DNA from: an uncultured Roseibium sp.
Lineage (GTDB): Bacteria; Pseudomonadota; Alphaproteobacteria; Rhizobiales; Stappiaceae
Reading direction: 5' to 3'
Length of the DNA: 64,000 nt
Assembly: GCF_963669205.1 (NCBI RefSeq)
Contig: NZ_OY769915.1
Location: forward strand, 222,001-286,000
In this document: in pieces, positions 36,163-44,822 of the stretch
How the letters are laid out: every line of letters begins with the position of its first letter
Numbering within the stretch: position 1 is the first letter of the stretch
Position numbers and translations under genes: made by a program
The notes under the pieces: generated by a model
Told to the model about the DNA's origin: nothing
Databases searched by the model: none
What the model saw: only the letters and a program-made list of their open reading frames with translations

Positions 36163-36954
36163 ATGTCAGCAGAGAACGCGCTCAGCGGACTGGGATCAAA
36201 GATTTTGTCCGGTGAAGTCGAGGTGGTGGACTGCACGGGCGTATTGGGCCCCAACACGCCGATCATCCAGTTGCCGCCCGATTTCGCCAAGAACACGCCG
36301 AAGGTCGAAATTCACAAGATCAGCGAATACGATTCCGACGGACCGTTTTTCGCCTGGAACTGGATGGTCCTGGGAGAGCATTCCGGCACCCATTTCGACG
36401 CACCGCATCACTGGATCACCGGCAAGGACTACGAGGACGGCTTCACCGACACGCTGAATGTCCAGCGCCTGGTTGCACCGGTCAACGTGATCGACTGCTC
36501 GAAGGAAAGCGCGGAAAACGCAGACTTTCTTCTGACCGCGGACCTGATCAAGGCGTGGGAAGCAGAGCATGGCGAGATCGGTGCCGGGGAATGGGTACTC
36601 ATGCGCACCGACTGGGACAACCGCGCCCATGACGAGGATCTGTTCCTGAACACGGATGAAACCGGTCCGCACAGCCCCGGTCCGACACCGGATGCGATCG
36701 AGTATCTGCTGTCGAAAAAGATTGTCGGCTGGGGCACGCAGTGCATAGGGACCGATGCCGGCCAGGCCGGCGGCATGGAGCCGCCCTATCCTGCGCACAA
36801 TCTCCTTCACCGGGACAACTGCTTCGGACTGGCTTCGCTCACCAACTTGAGCAAGCTGCCGGCAAAGGGAGCGATCCTGATCGCCGCGCCGCTAAAGATC
36901 GAGCGGGGAACCGGCAGCCCGATCCGCGCCCTGGCGCTGGTGCCCAGGAGCTGA
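36163..36954 (+). CDS. Cyclase-family metal-dependent hydrolase, probable isatin hydrolase
   Basis: 263 residues. The motif HSGTHFDAPHHW (73-84) gives the metal ligands His73, His77 and Asp79 of the cyclase/kynurenine-formamidase-like fold. The N-terminus (VVDCTGVLGPNTPI) and the C-terminal GTGSPIRALALVP match my memory of the structurally studied manganese-dependent isatin hydrolase of Labrenzia aggregata, which opens isatin to isatinate; I cannot verify the identity here. GAGGGAG precedes the ATG. It heads the operon with the second flavoprotein, MarR and the ferredoxin oxidoreductase. Kynurenine formamidase is the main alternative. Confidence 0.78.
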   Translation: MSAENALSGLGSKILSGEVEVVDCTGVLGPNTPIIQLPPDFAKNTPKVEIHKISEYDSDGPFFAWNWMVLGEHSGTHFDAPHHWITGKDYEDGFTDTLNVQRLVAPVNVIDCSKESAENADFLLTADLIKAWEAEHGEIGAGEWVLMRTDWDNRAHDEDLFLNTDETGPHSPGPTPDAIEYLLSKKIVGWGTQCIGTDAGQAGGMEPPYPAHNLLHRDNCFGLASLTNLSKLPAKGAILIAAPLKIERGTGSPIRALALVPRS

Positions 36955-36964
36955 GGCCGATCCC

Positions 36965-38521
36965 GTGACCGCGCCGCATGTCATTATCGGGTCCGGGATC
37001 AACGCTCTTGTCGCGGCAGCGCTGCTGTCGCGCAAGGGTGAGAAAGTGCTCATGCTCGAGCGCTCGGAGCATCTGGGCGGATGCATGCGGACCGAGGAAA
37101 TCACCTTGCCCGGATTTAGTCATGACGTCCTGGCCGCGACCTTCGTTCTGTTCCTGACGTCTCCCGCCTATGCGGAACTTGCCGAGGATCTCGGCCGGCA
37201 TGGCCTGGACTTTTGCCACACGCAAAACCCGACCGCCGTGTTGCGGCCGGGCGGGCAGTCTGCGGTGCTCACCATGGACCGGGCTGCGAATGTCGCGGCT
37301 TTCGATGCGCTTTCAGCCGGTGACGGCAGACAGCACGGCGCCGATGTCGGCGGTGTCGAGGCGGATGCCGAATTCCTGTTCGCCCTGCTGGGCAGCCCGT
37401 TGTGGTCGGGCAAGATGGCGCGTCTGATGGCGAAGCAGGCCTGGAAGCGCGGCCTGAACGGGCTGAAGACCTGGTTCGGAGATGCGCTGCAGCCGGCGCG
37501 GGCCTGGCTGGAGCACGGATATGGCAGCGAAACGGTACAGGCGCTCTGGGCGCCCTGGGTGCTGCACACGGGCCTGACGCCGGAAAGCACCTACTCCGGT
37601 CAGATGGGCCGTGTGATCGCCTTTGCCCTTGAGGCCGCCGGCGCCCCGGTGGCCAAAGGCGGCGCAGGGGCCGTGCCGGATGCCTTCCGCAAACTGATCG
37701 AGGAAAAGGGCGGGGAGATCCGCACAGGCGTCGACGTCACGCGCATTCTCGTGCAAGGCGGCAAGGCAGTTGGCATCGAAACAGCGGCCGGAGACAAGAT
37801 AGACGCGCAGTCGGTCATCGCGTCGGTCACGCCGACACAGCTTCACCAGCGCCTTCTGGGCGATGAACCGCCACCGGCCCACGCCGAACGCTACAGGTAC
37901 GGCCGCGGAAACTTCCAGCTTCACTATGCTCTAGACGCCGAGCCGGAGTGGATTGCGGACGGGTTGGAAGATGTTGCCCTGATCCACCTGACGGACGGGA
38001 TCGACGCCGTTTCCAAATCCTCGAACGAGGCCGAGCGCGGTCTGCTGCCGGAAATACCGACCGTTTGCGTCGGGCAGCCGCACAGGCTTGATCCTTCGCG
38101 CGCGCCGGACGGCAAGGCCATCCTGTGGGTCCAGATCCCGGATGCGCCGCGCGTGATCAAGGGTGACGCAGCAGGGCAGCTTGAAACCGGTCCAGACTGG
38201 ACGGAGACCATCCGGGAGGCCTTTGCCGATCGCATCGAAGCCATACTTCAAAAGCGCATCGGAAACTTCGACCGGATCAAGCTGGCAAGGCGCGCTTATT
38301 CTCCGGCGGACCTGAACCAGCTCAACATCAATCTCGTCGGCGGAGACCCCTATGGCGGATCGTGCAACATCGACCAGTTTTTCGTCTGGCGTCCGTTCAC
38401 CCGTTCCGTCAACAGCGCCACCACGATCGGCAACCTCCACATGATCGGGGCTTCGACCCATCCGGGTCCGGGCCTGGGGGGCGGGTCCGGCTACAACCTG
38501 GCGAAAGGGATGGGGGCATGA
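36965..38521 (+). CDS. Phytoene-desaturase-like FAD-dependent oxidoreductase, second paralogue
   Basis: 518 residues from GTG 36965. FAD motif GSGINALVAAALLSRKG near 9-25, LERSEHLGGCMRTEEITLPGFSHD near 32-55 and a C-terminal MIGASTHPGPGLGGGSGYN motif. It resembles the divergent flavoprotein (34482-36050) along its full length: both share DxxRAPDGKxxLWxQ and IKGDAAGQ blocks, so they are paralogues. Its stop overlaps the MarR start (ATGA). The pair could be successive dehydrogenases or a heteromer acting on an imported compound; function is unknown. Confidence 0.8.
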   Translation: MTAPHVIIGSGINALVAAALLSRKGEKVLMLERSEHLGGCMRTEEITLPGFSHDVLAATFVLFLTSPAYAELAEDLGRHGLDFCHTQNPTAVLRPGGQSAVLTMDRAANVAAFDALSAGDGRQHGADVGGVEADAEFLFALLGSPLWSGKMARLMAKQAWKRGLNGLKTWFGDALQPARAWLEHGYGSETVQALWAPWVLHTGLTPESTYSGQMGRVIAFALEAAGAPVAKGGAGAVPDAFRKLIEEKGGEIRTGVDVTRILVQGGKAVGIETAAGDKIDAQSVIASVTPTQLHQRLLGDEPPPAHAERYRYGRGNFQLHYALDAEPEWIADGLEDVALIHLTDGIDAVSKSSNEAERGLLPEIPTVCVGQPHRLDPSRAPDGKAILWVQIPDAPRVIKGDAAGQLETGPDWTETIREAFADRIEAILQKRIGNFDRIKLARRAYSPADLNQLNINLVGGDPYGGSCNIDQFFVWRPFTRSVNSATTIGNLHMIGASTHPGPGLGGGSGYNLAKGMGA

Positions 38522-39012
38522 AGAACGAAAACGGGTTGGAGCTGGCGGAACAGAAGACCCCGGTGCCGCGCCTGGGCGAAATCGGCCTCGAGAATTTTCC
38601 GCCCTATCTGATGAACCGCATCATGGGACGGTACAACGGCGCCTTGCGGGACGAGATGGCAAAACTCGGCCTGACGACGCCCAAGATGCGGACGCTCGCC
38701 GTTTTGTCTGTCCTCGACGGTCTGCTGATCCGCGACCTCTCGGTCTACGCCGTCGTCGAAACGTCCACGCTCAGCCGTGCGCTGGATGCGCTTGAACGGG
38801 ACGGGCTTGTCAAGCGGGTCACCGACAGTGAAGACAGCCGGGCCGTGCGCATTCACCTGACAACAAAGGGCCGCCAGACGCACGACATGCTCTGGCCGCA
38901 CCTGGCGACCGCGTATCAGCAGATGTTCCGCGGCATCAGCGACGCCGAGCAGCGGGCCTTTACGGCGACGCTGCAGGCCATTTTGAAGAACATACGCAAA
39001 CATCCGATTTAG
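38518..39012 (+). CDS. MarR-family transcriptional regulator
   Basis: 164 residues from ATG 38518, coupled to the flavoprotein by ATGA. The winged helix-turn-helix reads LTTPKMRTLAVLSVLDGLLIRDLSVYAVVETSTLSRALDALERDGLVKR at about residues 50-100 in parts, with the wing TDSEDSRAVRIHLT. MarR proteins often sense aromatic acids or their CoA esters. Its position between flavoprotein and ferredoxin oxidoreductase genes suggests it controls this operon and perhaps the divergent one. Confidence 0.85.
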   Translation: MKNENGLELAEQKTPVPRLGEIGLENFPPYLMNRIMGRYNGALRDEMAKLGLTTPKMRTLAVLSVLDGLLIRDLSVYAVVETSTLSRALDALERDGLVKRVTDSEDSRAVRIHLTTKGRQTHDMLWPHLATAYQQMFRGISDAEQRAFTATLQAILKNIRKHPI

Positions 39013-39040
39013 CACCTGGAAACTGTGCAGGGAGGGGCCG

Positions 39041-41191
39041 ATGGCCGAAAGGTCGTTCAAGGCTGAGGTAGAGCATCTTCGCAAGGGAACCGGTGACGTC
39101 TTCACGGGCGAGGGTATCCTTGCGATTACAAAGGCGCTTCTGGAAAACGGCGTCGGGTATGTTGGCGGCTATCAGGGTGCACCCATCTCCCACCTGATGG
39201 ATGTGCTTGCCGATGCCGAAGACCTGATGAGCGAGCTCGGCATTCGTTTCGAAGCCAATGCATCGGAAGCTGCCGCCGCGGCCATGCTGGCCGCCTCGGT
39301 GCATTATCCGATCCGCGGTGCCGTCACCTTCAAGGGCTCTGTCGGCGTCAACGTGGCCTCCGACGCCCTTGCCAACCTGTCCTCCTCCGGCGTGAACGGC
39401 GGCGCGCTTGTCATCGTCGGCGAAGACTACGGCGAAGGCTCCTCGATCATGCAGGAGCGCTCCTACGGTTTCGCCATGAAATCGCAGTTCTGGCTGCTCG
39501 ACCCGCGCCCGAACCTGCCCTCCATCGTCAAGGCCGTTGGGGACGGCTTCGCCTTGTCTGAGGCCAGCAACACGCCCGTGATGCTGATGGTCCGCATTCG
39601 CTCATGCCATGTCACCGGCAGTTTCGACACTTCCGACAATGTGCCGCCACCGCTTTCGGTCCGGGACGCCCTGTCCAACCCGCAGCGCGACTTCAAGAGG
39701 GTGGTGCTCCCGCCCATGTCCTATGCCCACGAGCATGACAAGATCGACAATCGCTGGCCGGCCGCCGAAAAATACATCCTGGAAAACAAGCTCAACGAAC
39801 GGTTCGGCCCGGAGGACGGCAAGGTCGGGATCATGTGTCTCGGCGGCATGTACAACAGTGTCATTCGCTCCCTGCAAAGGCTCGGCCTTGCGGATATCAG
39901 CGGCAACACCTCGTTGCCGCTCTACGTCCTGAACGTGACATACCCGATCGTCAAATCGGATGTTCTGGATTTCTGCAACGGCAAGGAAGCAGTCCTGCTG
40001 GTGGAAGAAGGACAGCCGGAATTTATCGAGCAGCAGCTCGGCGCGATGCTCTACAAGGAGGGGGCAACCACGAAGCTCGAAGGCAAGGGCATCTTTCCAA
40101 AGGCTGGGGAATATACCGGACAGATCATGTTCGATGGTCTGGAGGCCTTTGTCCGCCAGTTTGCGCCCGAACTTCTGCCGGGCAAGGTGCTGGCGCCGAA
40201 CACGCCGAAGACGGAACTTCCCGATCTCAGCAAAACCGTGCCGATCCGGCCCCCGGGCTTTTGTACCGGCTGTCCCGAGCGGCCGATCTTTGCTTCCCTG
40301 AAACTGGCGGAACAGGAACTGGGGTCCCGGCAGATCACCGGCGATATCGGCTGCCATCTGTTCGCATGCCTGCCACCCTTCGAGATCGGCGGGTCGACAA
40401 TGGGCTACGGCCTCGGACCGGCATCGAACGCCGCATTCGATGGCGGCGGCGAAAAACGCGCGATTTCCATTCTGGGTGATGGCGGTTTCTGGCACAACGG
40501 GCTCAGTTCCTCCATCGGCAACATGGTCTTCAACAAGTCCGACAGCGTCGCCATCATTGTCGACAACTATTACTCGGCGGCGACCGGCGGGCAGGATGTC
40601 ATGTCCAGCCGCGCTGACAACGACACGAAATCGACCAACAATCCGATATCCAAGGCTCTCGCCGGTGTCGGCGTGGAATGGATCCGCCAGATCGACCGCA
40701 CCTATGACGTCACCAAGATGCGGGACACGATCCGCGAAGCGCTGACGACGGACTACAAGGGACCGAAGGTGATCGTTGCCTCTTCGGAGTGCATGCTGAA
40801 CCGTCAAAGGCGGGAAAAGCCGCTGCGCAACAAGGCCATCGCCGACGGCAGGCGGGTCGAGCTGCCGCGTTTCGGTGTCGACCAGGATGTCTGCACTGGC
40901 GACCACGCCTGCATTCGCCTGTCCGGCTGTCCGTCGCTCTCCCTGAAGAAACTCGACGATCCGCTCCGGGACGATCCGGTCGCCCATATCGACCAGTCCT
41001 GTGTCGGCTGCGGCAATTGCGGCGAGGTTGCCGACGCAGCGATCCTGTGTCCGTCCTTCTATGAAGCCAAGGTGGTGCACAACCCGTCCGGATTCGAGAC
41101 GTGGTACGCGGGTTTTCGCCGGAAAATCATCACGTGGCTGCAGAACCGGCGGTCCGCCAAACGGCTGGTCTTGTCGGGGGAGAATGCCTGA
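39041..41191 (+). CDS. iorA: Indolepyruvate-type 2-oxoacid:ferredoxin oxidoreductase, alpha (TPP and Fe-S) subunit
   Basis: 716 residues. The N-terminal pyrimidine-binding domain starts TGEGILAITKALLENGVGYVGGYQG; the TPP pyrophosphate-binding region is GDIGCHLFACLPP through LGDGGFWHNGLSSSIGN near 440-500. Two C-terminal 4Fe-4S motifs follow: the second is complete (Cys654, 657, 660, 670), but the first has only Cys618, 624 and 630, with CTGDHAC where CxxCxxC is expected. Such enzymes decarboxylate aryl 2-oxoacids to acyl-CoA and reduce ferredoxin. It overlaps the beta subunit by one base. Isatinate, an aryl 2-oxoacid, is a substrate candidate by context. Confidence 0.85.
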   Translation: MAERSFKAEVEHLRKGTGDVFTGEGILAITKALLENGVGYVGGYQGAPISHLMDVLADAEDLMSELGIRFEANASEAAAAAMLAASVHYPIRGAVTFKGSVGVNVASDALANLSSSGVNGGALVIVGEDYGEGSSIMQERSYGFAMKSQFWLLDPRPNLPSIVKAVGDGFALSEASNTPVMLMVRIRSCHVTGSFDTSDNVPPPLSVRDALSNPQRDFKRVVLPPMSYAHEHDKIDNRWPAAEKYILENKLNERFGPEDGKVGIMCLGGMYNSVIRSLQRLGLADISGNTSLPLYVLNVTYPIVKSDVLDFCNGKEAVLLVEEGQPEFIEQQLGAMLYKEGATTKLEGKGIFPKAGEYTGQIMFDGLEAFVRQFAPELLPGKVLAPNTPKTELPDLSKTVPIRPPGFCTGCPERPIFASLKLAEQELGSRQITGDIGCHLFACLPPFEIGGSTMGYGLGPASNAAFDGGGEKRAISILGDGGFWHNGLSSSIGNMVFNKSDSVAIIVDNYYSAATGGQDVMSSRADNDTKSTNNPISKALAGVGVEWIRQIDRTYDVTKMRDTIREALTTDYKGPKVIVASSECMLNRQRREKPLRNKAIADGRRVELPRFGVDQDVCTGDHACIRLSGCPSLSLKKLDDPLRDDPVAHIDQSCVGCGNCGEVADAAILCPSFYEAKVVHNPSGFETWYAGFRRKIITWLQNRRSAKRLVLSGENA

Positions 41192-42744
41192 TGTCGCTCG
41201 CCCTGCCTCTCGACGCCCAGCCGACGGATCCGGCCCTGGAAGGCATCATCAAGCTCGCGGTCATGGCCGTTGGTGGCCAGGGCGGCGGTGTCCTGACCAA
41301 CTGGATCGAGACGCTCGCACGGTCCGGGGGCTATCACTGCCAGGCGACAAGCGTCGCCGGTGTCGCCCAGAGAACCGGCGCGACCATCTACTACATCGAG
41401 ATGGCACCGGGCGACGTCGCTTCGCCGGTCTTCTCGCTTGCGCCCTCCGCCGGTGACGTCGACATCACCATTGCAGCCGAGATGATGGAGGCCGGCCGCG
41501 CCATCATGCGCGGTTTCGTGACCCCCGACCGGACCACGCTGATCGCGTCGACCCATCGGATGCTGGCGGTTTCGGAAAAGACCGTGCCCGGCGACGGCAT
41601 GGCGTCTTCCGAAGAGGTCAAGGCCGCCGCGGAAGTCGCTGCCCAGAAGCTGATCCTTGCGGATATGGATACGGCTGCCGTTGCTGTCGGTTCCGTGATT
41701 TCAGCGTCTCTTTTCGGTGCCCTGGCGGGCTCCGGGGCGCTGCCCTTCAAACGCGAAGCATTCGAGGAGGCCATCCGGACAGGCGGCAAGGGGGTCGAGG
41801 CGAGCCTCAGGGCCTTTGCTGCAGGCTATGAACTGGCGCAGAACGGCGAAGCGCCGAAAACGCCCGAGCCGGAACCTGTCGAACCGGAGATCGTCGAACC
41901 TTGGGGGCCGGCGGCCAGCCAGACGGCCTGGGCCGCGCTTCAGGCGCGTGTTGCTGCGCTGCCGGAAGACATTCAGGACATGACAAGGGCCGGCCTCGCG
42001 AAGGTGGTCGACTTCCAGGACTGCGACTACGGTTCGGAATATCTCGACCGGCTGCAGACACTTGCGGATGCGGACAGCGCCGGGAAGAACTACGAGCTTT
42101 CGCTGGAGGCGGCGAAATACATCGCCAATGCGATGACCTACGACGATGTCATCCGGGTCGCGGACCTCAAGACCCGCGCGCAGCGTTTGCGCCGCATCGA
42201 GGATGAGATGCGCGTCAAGCCGGAGAACCTGATGCACCTGACCGACTATCTGCATCCGCGCGCGGAGGAGATCGTCGGCCTCATGCCGGAAAAACTGGGC
42301 CGGAAACTGGAAAACGACCCGGCCTGGATGAAGCGCATCGACCGCTGGTTCAATCGCGGGCGCCGGATACGGACGGACAGCCTGCGCGGGTTTGCAATGC
42401 TCTATGTCCTCGGCGGATTGCGCAAATGGCGGCTGAAGACTTTGCGGCACAAGATGGAACAGGATCACCTTGATGCATGGCTGAAGATGGTCTTCGGCTA
42501 TCTTCCCGACCGGTACGACATGGCCGTGGAGGTCCTGCGCTGCCGGCGGCTGATCAAGGGCTATTCCGACACCCATGCGCGCGGCCTGTCCAAGTTCGAC
42601 AAGGTGCTTTCCGGCGCCCGCCTCGTGGAAAACCGCGAGGACGGCGCCGCGTGGGTCGCCCGGTTGCGCGAGGCAGCACTCAAGGATGAGAAGGGCACGG
42701 ATCTCGACGGCGCGTTGAAAACGGTCGAGAGTTTCGCCGGCTGA
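41191..42744 (+). CDS. iorB: Indolepyruvate-type 2-oxoacid:ferredoxin oxidoreductase, beta (gamma-domain) subunit with long C-terminal extension
   Basis: 517 residues from ATG 41191, coupled by TGATG. The first 200 residues are the catalytic gamma domain (KLAVMAVGGQGGGVLTNWIE, SVAGVAQRTGATIYYIEM), the normal extent of archaeal IorB. The remaining 300 residues form an Arg/Lys- and Leu-rich helical extension like that at the end of the single-chain bacterial 2-oxoacid:ferredoxin oxidoreductases, joined by a Pro/Glu-rich linker (PKTPEPEPVEPEIVEP). So this looks like a bacterial fused enzyme split into two genes. It ends three bases before the convergent PLP-enzyme gene. Confidence 0.82.
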   Translation: MSLALPLDAQPTDPALEGIIKLAVMAVGGQGGGVLTNWIETLARSGGYHCQATSVAGVAQRTGATIYYIEMAPGDVASPVFSLAPSAGDVDITIAAEMMEAGRAIMRGFVTPDRTTLIASTHRMLAVSEKTVPGDGMASSEEVKAAAEVAAQKLILADMDTAAVAVGSVISASLFGALAGSGALPFKREAFEEAIRTGGKGVEASLRAFAAGYELAQNGEAPKTPEPEPVEPEIVEPWGPAASQTAWAALQARVAALPEDIQDMTRAGLAKVVDFQDCDYGSEYLDRLQTLADADSAGKNYELSLEAAKYIANAMTYDDVIRVADLKTRAQRLRRIEDEMRVKPENLMHLTDYLHPRAEEIVGLMPEKLGRKLENDPAWMKRIDRWFNRGRRIRTDSLRGFAMLYVLGGLRKWRLKTLRHKMEQDHLDAWLKMVFGYLPDRYDMAVEVLRCRRLIKGYSDTHARGLSKFDKVLSGARLVENREDGAAWVARLREAALKDEKGTDLDGALKTVESFAG

Positions 42745-42747
42745 GCG

Positions 42748-43884
42748 TCAGCTCAGGGCGTGTGCCCCTGCAAACACGTCAAGAAGCGCGCGCGTTGCCT
42801 CTTCGGTAGTCTGAACGCCTGGGGAAAGACGGAGCGCTGCGCCGCGCGTGTCTGCGGAGTACCCGGCCCGGTTCAGATGGGCGAGCATCTTTGAGGCTGC
42901 CCCGGTCGTTGTCAGGTCCAGCATCAGGCTGCCGCCGCGCTCGGCGCGGTCGCGCGGTGACAACAGGCCCACACCGAGATCATCCATGCCGTCGATCAGG
43001 ATGTCGCACAGCAGTCTGTTGTGGTGAAGAAGCGCTGCACGATCCGTTTCCGCGTGCCACTTCAGCGCCGGCACGGTGGCCGCAGCTGGCAGAATTGCGG
43101 GCGTGCCGTTGTCGAACCGGCGGATGTCGGGTGCATACGCAAACGAATCGATGTCCCAGTTGAACGGATTGTCCTGGCTGAACCAGCCGCGCAATTCGGG
43201 CCGGCAGTCTCCGATCAGGTCGGGCCGGACATAGAGCATGCCCGCGCCCGGCGCGCCGCACATCCATTTCAGGCTTGTTGAAACGGCGAAGTCGATCTGG
43301 GGCTCAAGAACGGAAAAGGGCAAAAGCCCGGCCGCCTGTGTAATGTCCACGCCGATGAGACTGCCCATTGCGCGGCCATGCGACACCAGTGCGTCGAGAT
43401 CGACCTTGTGCGACGTGGTCGAACTCACCCAGGTGATCAGGGCAAGGGCGACGTCGCGGTCCCACTCCGCGATCATGTCCTCGTCCGCTACCCAGCATGC
43501 GCCCTGTCGCGCCTGAACGGTTTTCAACTCGAAACCAAACCGTTCCTGAAGCCTTGAAAGCAGAAAGTGGTTCGAGGGAAAGCAATCGGCGGCGACCAGA
43601 ACCTTCCGGCCACGCAGAAGATCTGCAGGCAGCGAGGTTGTCAGCATATGCACGCCCTGCGTGACATTCTCACAGGTCGTGACCGAGCCTTCCGATGCTC
43701 CGATCAGCTGGCGCCACAGATCTATGAACTGCGCGCGCTTGCCAAGCATGTAGGGCCACTGCTGGTCGTCTGATGCGCTCCAGACGGACGCGAGCTCCGC
43801 CATCGCGTCGCTGAGATCGGCCTCTTTTCCGGGATACTGGCCAATGGAGTGGTACAGGAAGTAACCCGCATTCCTCTCTGTCAT
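42748..43884 (-). CDS. Kynureninase-like PLP enzyme (class V aminotransferase fold)
   Basis: 378 residues. The PLP Lys is Lys206 in STSLKWMCGAPG, and Asp180 (GVDITQ) should contact the pyridine nitrogen. The stretch GWFSQDNPFNWD and IRRFDNGTPAILPAAA corresponds to the kynureninase-type substrate region; 378 residues is a little short for kynureninase (about 400-460). It is convergent with iorB and divergent from a GntR-cupin gene pair with matching inverted operator sites. Kynureninase would give anthranilate; a cysteine-desulfurase-like or other beta-lyase role cannot be excluded. Confidence 0.7.
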   Translation of the reverse strand: MTERNAGYFLYHSIGQYPGKEADLSDAMAELASVWSASDDQQWPYMLGKRAQFIDLWRQLIGASEGSVTTCENVTQGVHMLTTSLPADLLRGRKVLVAADCFPSNHFLLSRLQERFGFELKTVQARQGACWVADEDMIAEWDRDVALALITWVSSTTSHKVDLDALVSHGRAMGSLIGVDITQAAGLLPFSVLEPQIDFAVSTSLKWMCGAPGAGMLYVRPDLIGDCRPELRGWFSQDNPFNWDIDSFAYAPDIRRFDNGTPAILPAAATVPALKWHAETDRAALLHHNRLLCDILIDGMDDLGVGLLSPRDRAERGGSLMLDLTTTGAASKMLAHLNRAGYSADTRGAALRLSPGVQTTEEATRALLDVFAGAHALS

Positions 43885-43946
43885 GGCTGTCTCCCGAAAA
43901 TCTGGTTCTTGAACCGCATACCCATATTGACCGGGCGTGGAATATT

Positions 43947-43955
43947 CGTATACAG
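43947..43955 (+). promoter_or_regulatory. GntR-type operator candidate, site 1
   Basis: CGTATACAG around a GTATAC core, 63 bases upstream of the PLP-enzyme start. Its exact reverse complement recurs at 44042-44050, and both are followed by a GTTTTG run. GTATAC-cored sites are typical of GntR-family repressors. Confidence 0.5.
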
Positions 43956-44041
43956 TTTTGAGGTTAGTTCAAGCTTAAAAGACCTGAAAATCGCTAGATT
44001 TGTTGGCTTGAAGCAAGGCTGGGAGCGTTCCGCTCCTTTTT

Positions 44042-44050
44042 CTGTATACG
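44042..44050 (-). promoter_or_regulatory. GntR-type operator candidate, site 2
   Basis: CTGTATACG, the exact reverse complement of site 1 with centre-to-centre spacing of 95 bp (about nine helical turns), placed 38 bases before the GntR start. Paired inverted sites across a divergent promoter suggest cooperative or looping repression of both genes. Confidence 0.5.
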
Positions 44051-44087
44051 GTTTTGCGGCTGAAATGGGGAGGGAAACATCGCGATC

Positions 44088-44822
44088 TTGAAATCCTCCC
44101 CGGCCTCCAGCGCACCGCCGGGCACCAGCGTCCAGATCCACGACGTTCTCATGGCCCGCATCCACAATGGCGAAGTCGACCCGCAGGCACGGCTCGTGGA
44201 TACGGCAATAGCGACCGAGTTCGGCGTGTCGCGAATGCCCGCGCGTGACGCACTGATGCGGCTCGCCCACGAAGGATATCTGGAGCAGACCACCAAGGGC
44301 TTTGTGCTGCCGAGAATTGACCATCGGGAAATCCTGGAAATCTTTGACCTCCGGCGGCTGCTTGAACCGCGCGCGGCGGCCCTGGCGGCGCAGTCTCTTT
44401 CAGTGCAGGAGATTGATCAACTTGAAGCGGAATTGCGAAACGCGCGTCAGGCGATGACCGGGCGTGACCGGCAAAAGCTGTTCCGGTCCTGCGAGATTTT
44501 CAGAAACGGCTGGATCAACGCCGTCCCGAACGTATCGCTCCGCAAGGCGGTGCAGCGCTACATGACCCAGGTCCAGGCTGTACGCATGATGACATTCGCC
44601 GATCCCGCGAACCATCCGGTTATCGTCGACGGCAACAGGGGGCTCCTGGAAGCCTTTCGCCGCCGGGACGCCGTGGCGGCTGCCGACCGCATATTGCGCT
44701 TTGTCTTTGACGGAGAAAGCGCCTATCTCGCCGCGCATGAGGTCGCGGAAATGAACGACCAATCCGAAACACGGGCCGCCGCCGGTGCCCGGAAAGACAC
44801 CACGCTGACGGGACCGCGATAA
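44088..44822 (+). CDS. GntR-family transcriptional regulator
   Basis: 244 residues. The winged helix is at about 15-70 (IATEFGVSRMPARDALMRLAHEGYLEQTTKGFVL), followed by an all-helical effector domain of FCD type (LRRLLEPRAAALAAQSL). The start is given as TTG 44088 because no in-frame ATG precedes the DNA-binding domain; the GGGGAGGG upstream is about 13 bases away, so the start is uncertain. Two inverted GTATAC sites lie in its promoter. It overlaps the cupin gene by one base (TAATG), tying regulator and enzyme. Confidence 0.82.
   Translation: MKSSPASSAPPGTSVQIHDVLMARIHNGEVDPQARLVDTAIATEFGVSRMPARDALMRLAHEGYLEQTTKGFVLPRIDHREILEIFDLRRLLEPRAAALAAQSLSVQEIDQLEAELRNARQAMTGRDRQKLFRSCEIFRNGWINAVPNVSLRKAVQRYMTQVQAVRMMTFADPANHPVIVDGNRGLLEAFRRRDAVAAADRILRFVFDGESAYLAAHEVAEMNDQSETRAAAGARKDTTLTGPR

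Noticed and set aside
36163..36954. Assignment as kynurenine formamidase (KynB)
   Set aside because: The fold is the same, but the N- and C-terminal segments match isatin hydrolase as I remember it, and no tryptophan 2,3-dioxygenase or full kyn operon is adjacent. Kept only as an alternative.
34482..38521. Carotenoid biosynthesis genes
   Set aside because: Two phytoene-desaturase-like flavoproteins are present, but no phytoene synthase, cyclase or other crt genes lie nearby; the context is transport and 2-oxoacid metabolism.
39602..41080. A 492-codon minus-strand open frame inside iorA
   Set aside because: iorA carries TPP and Fe-S motifs in the sense frame; the antisense frame has no ribosome site or domain motifs.
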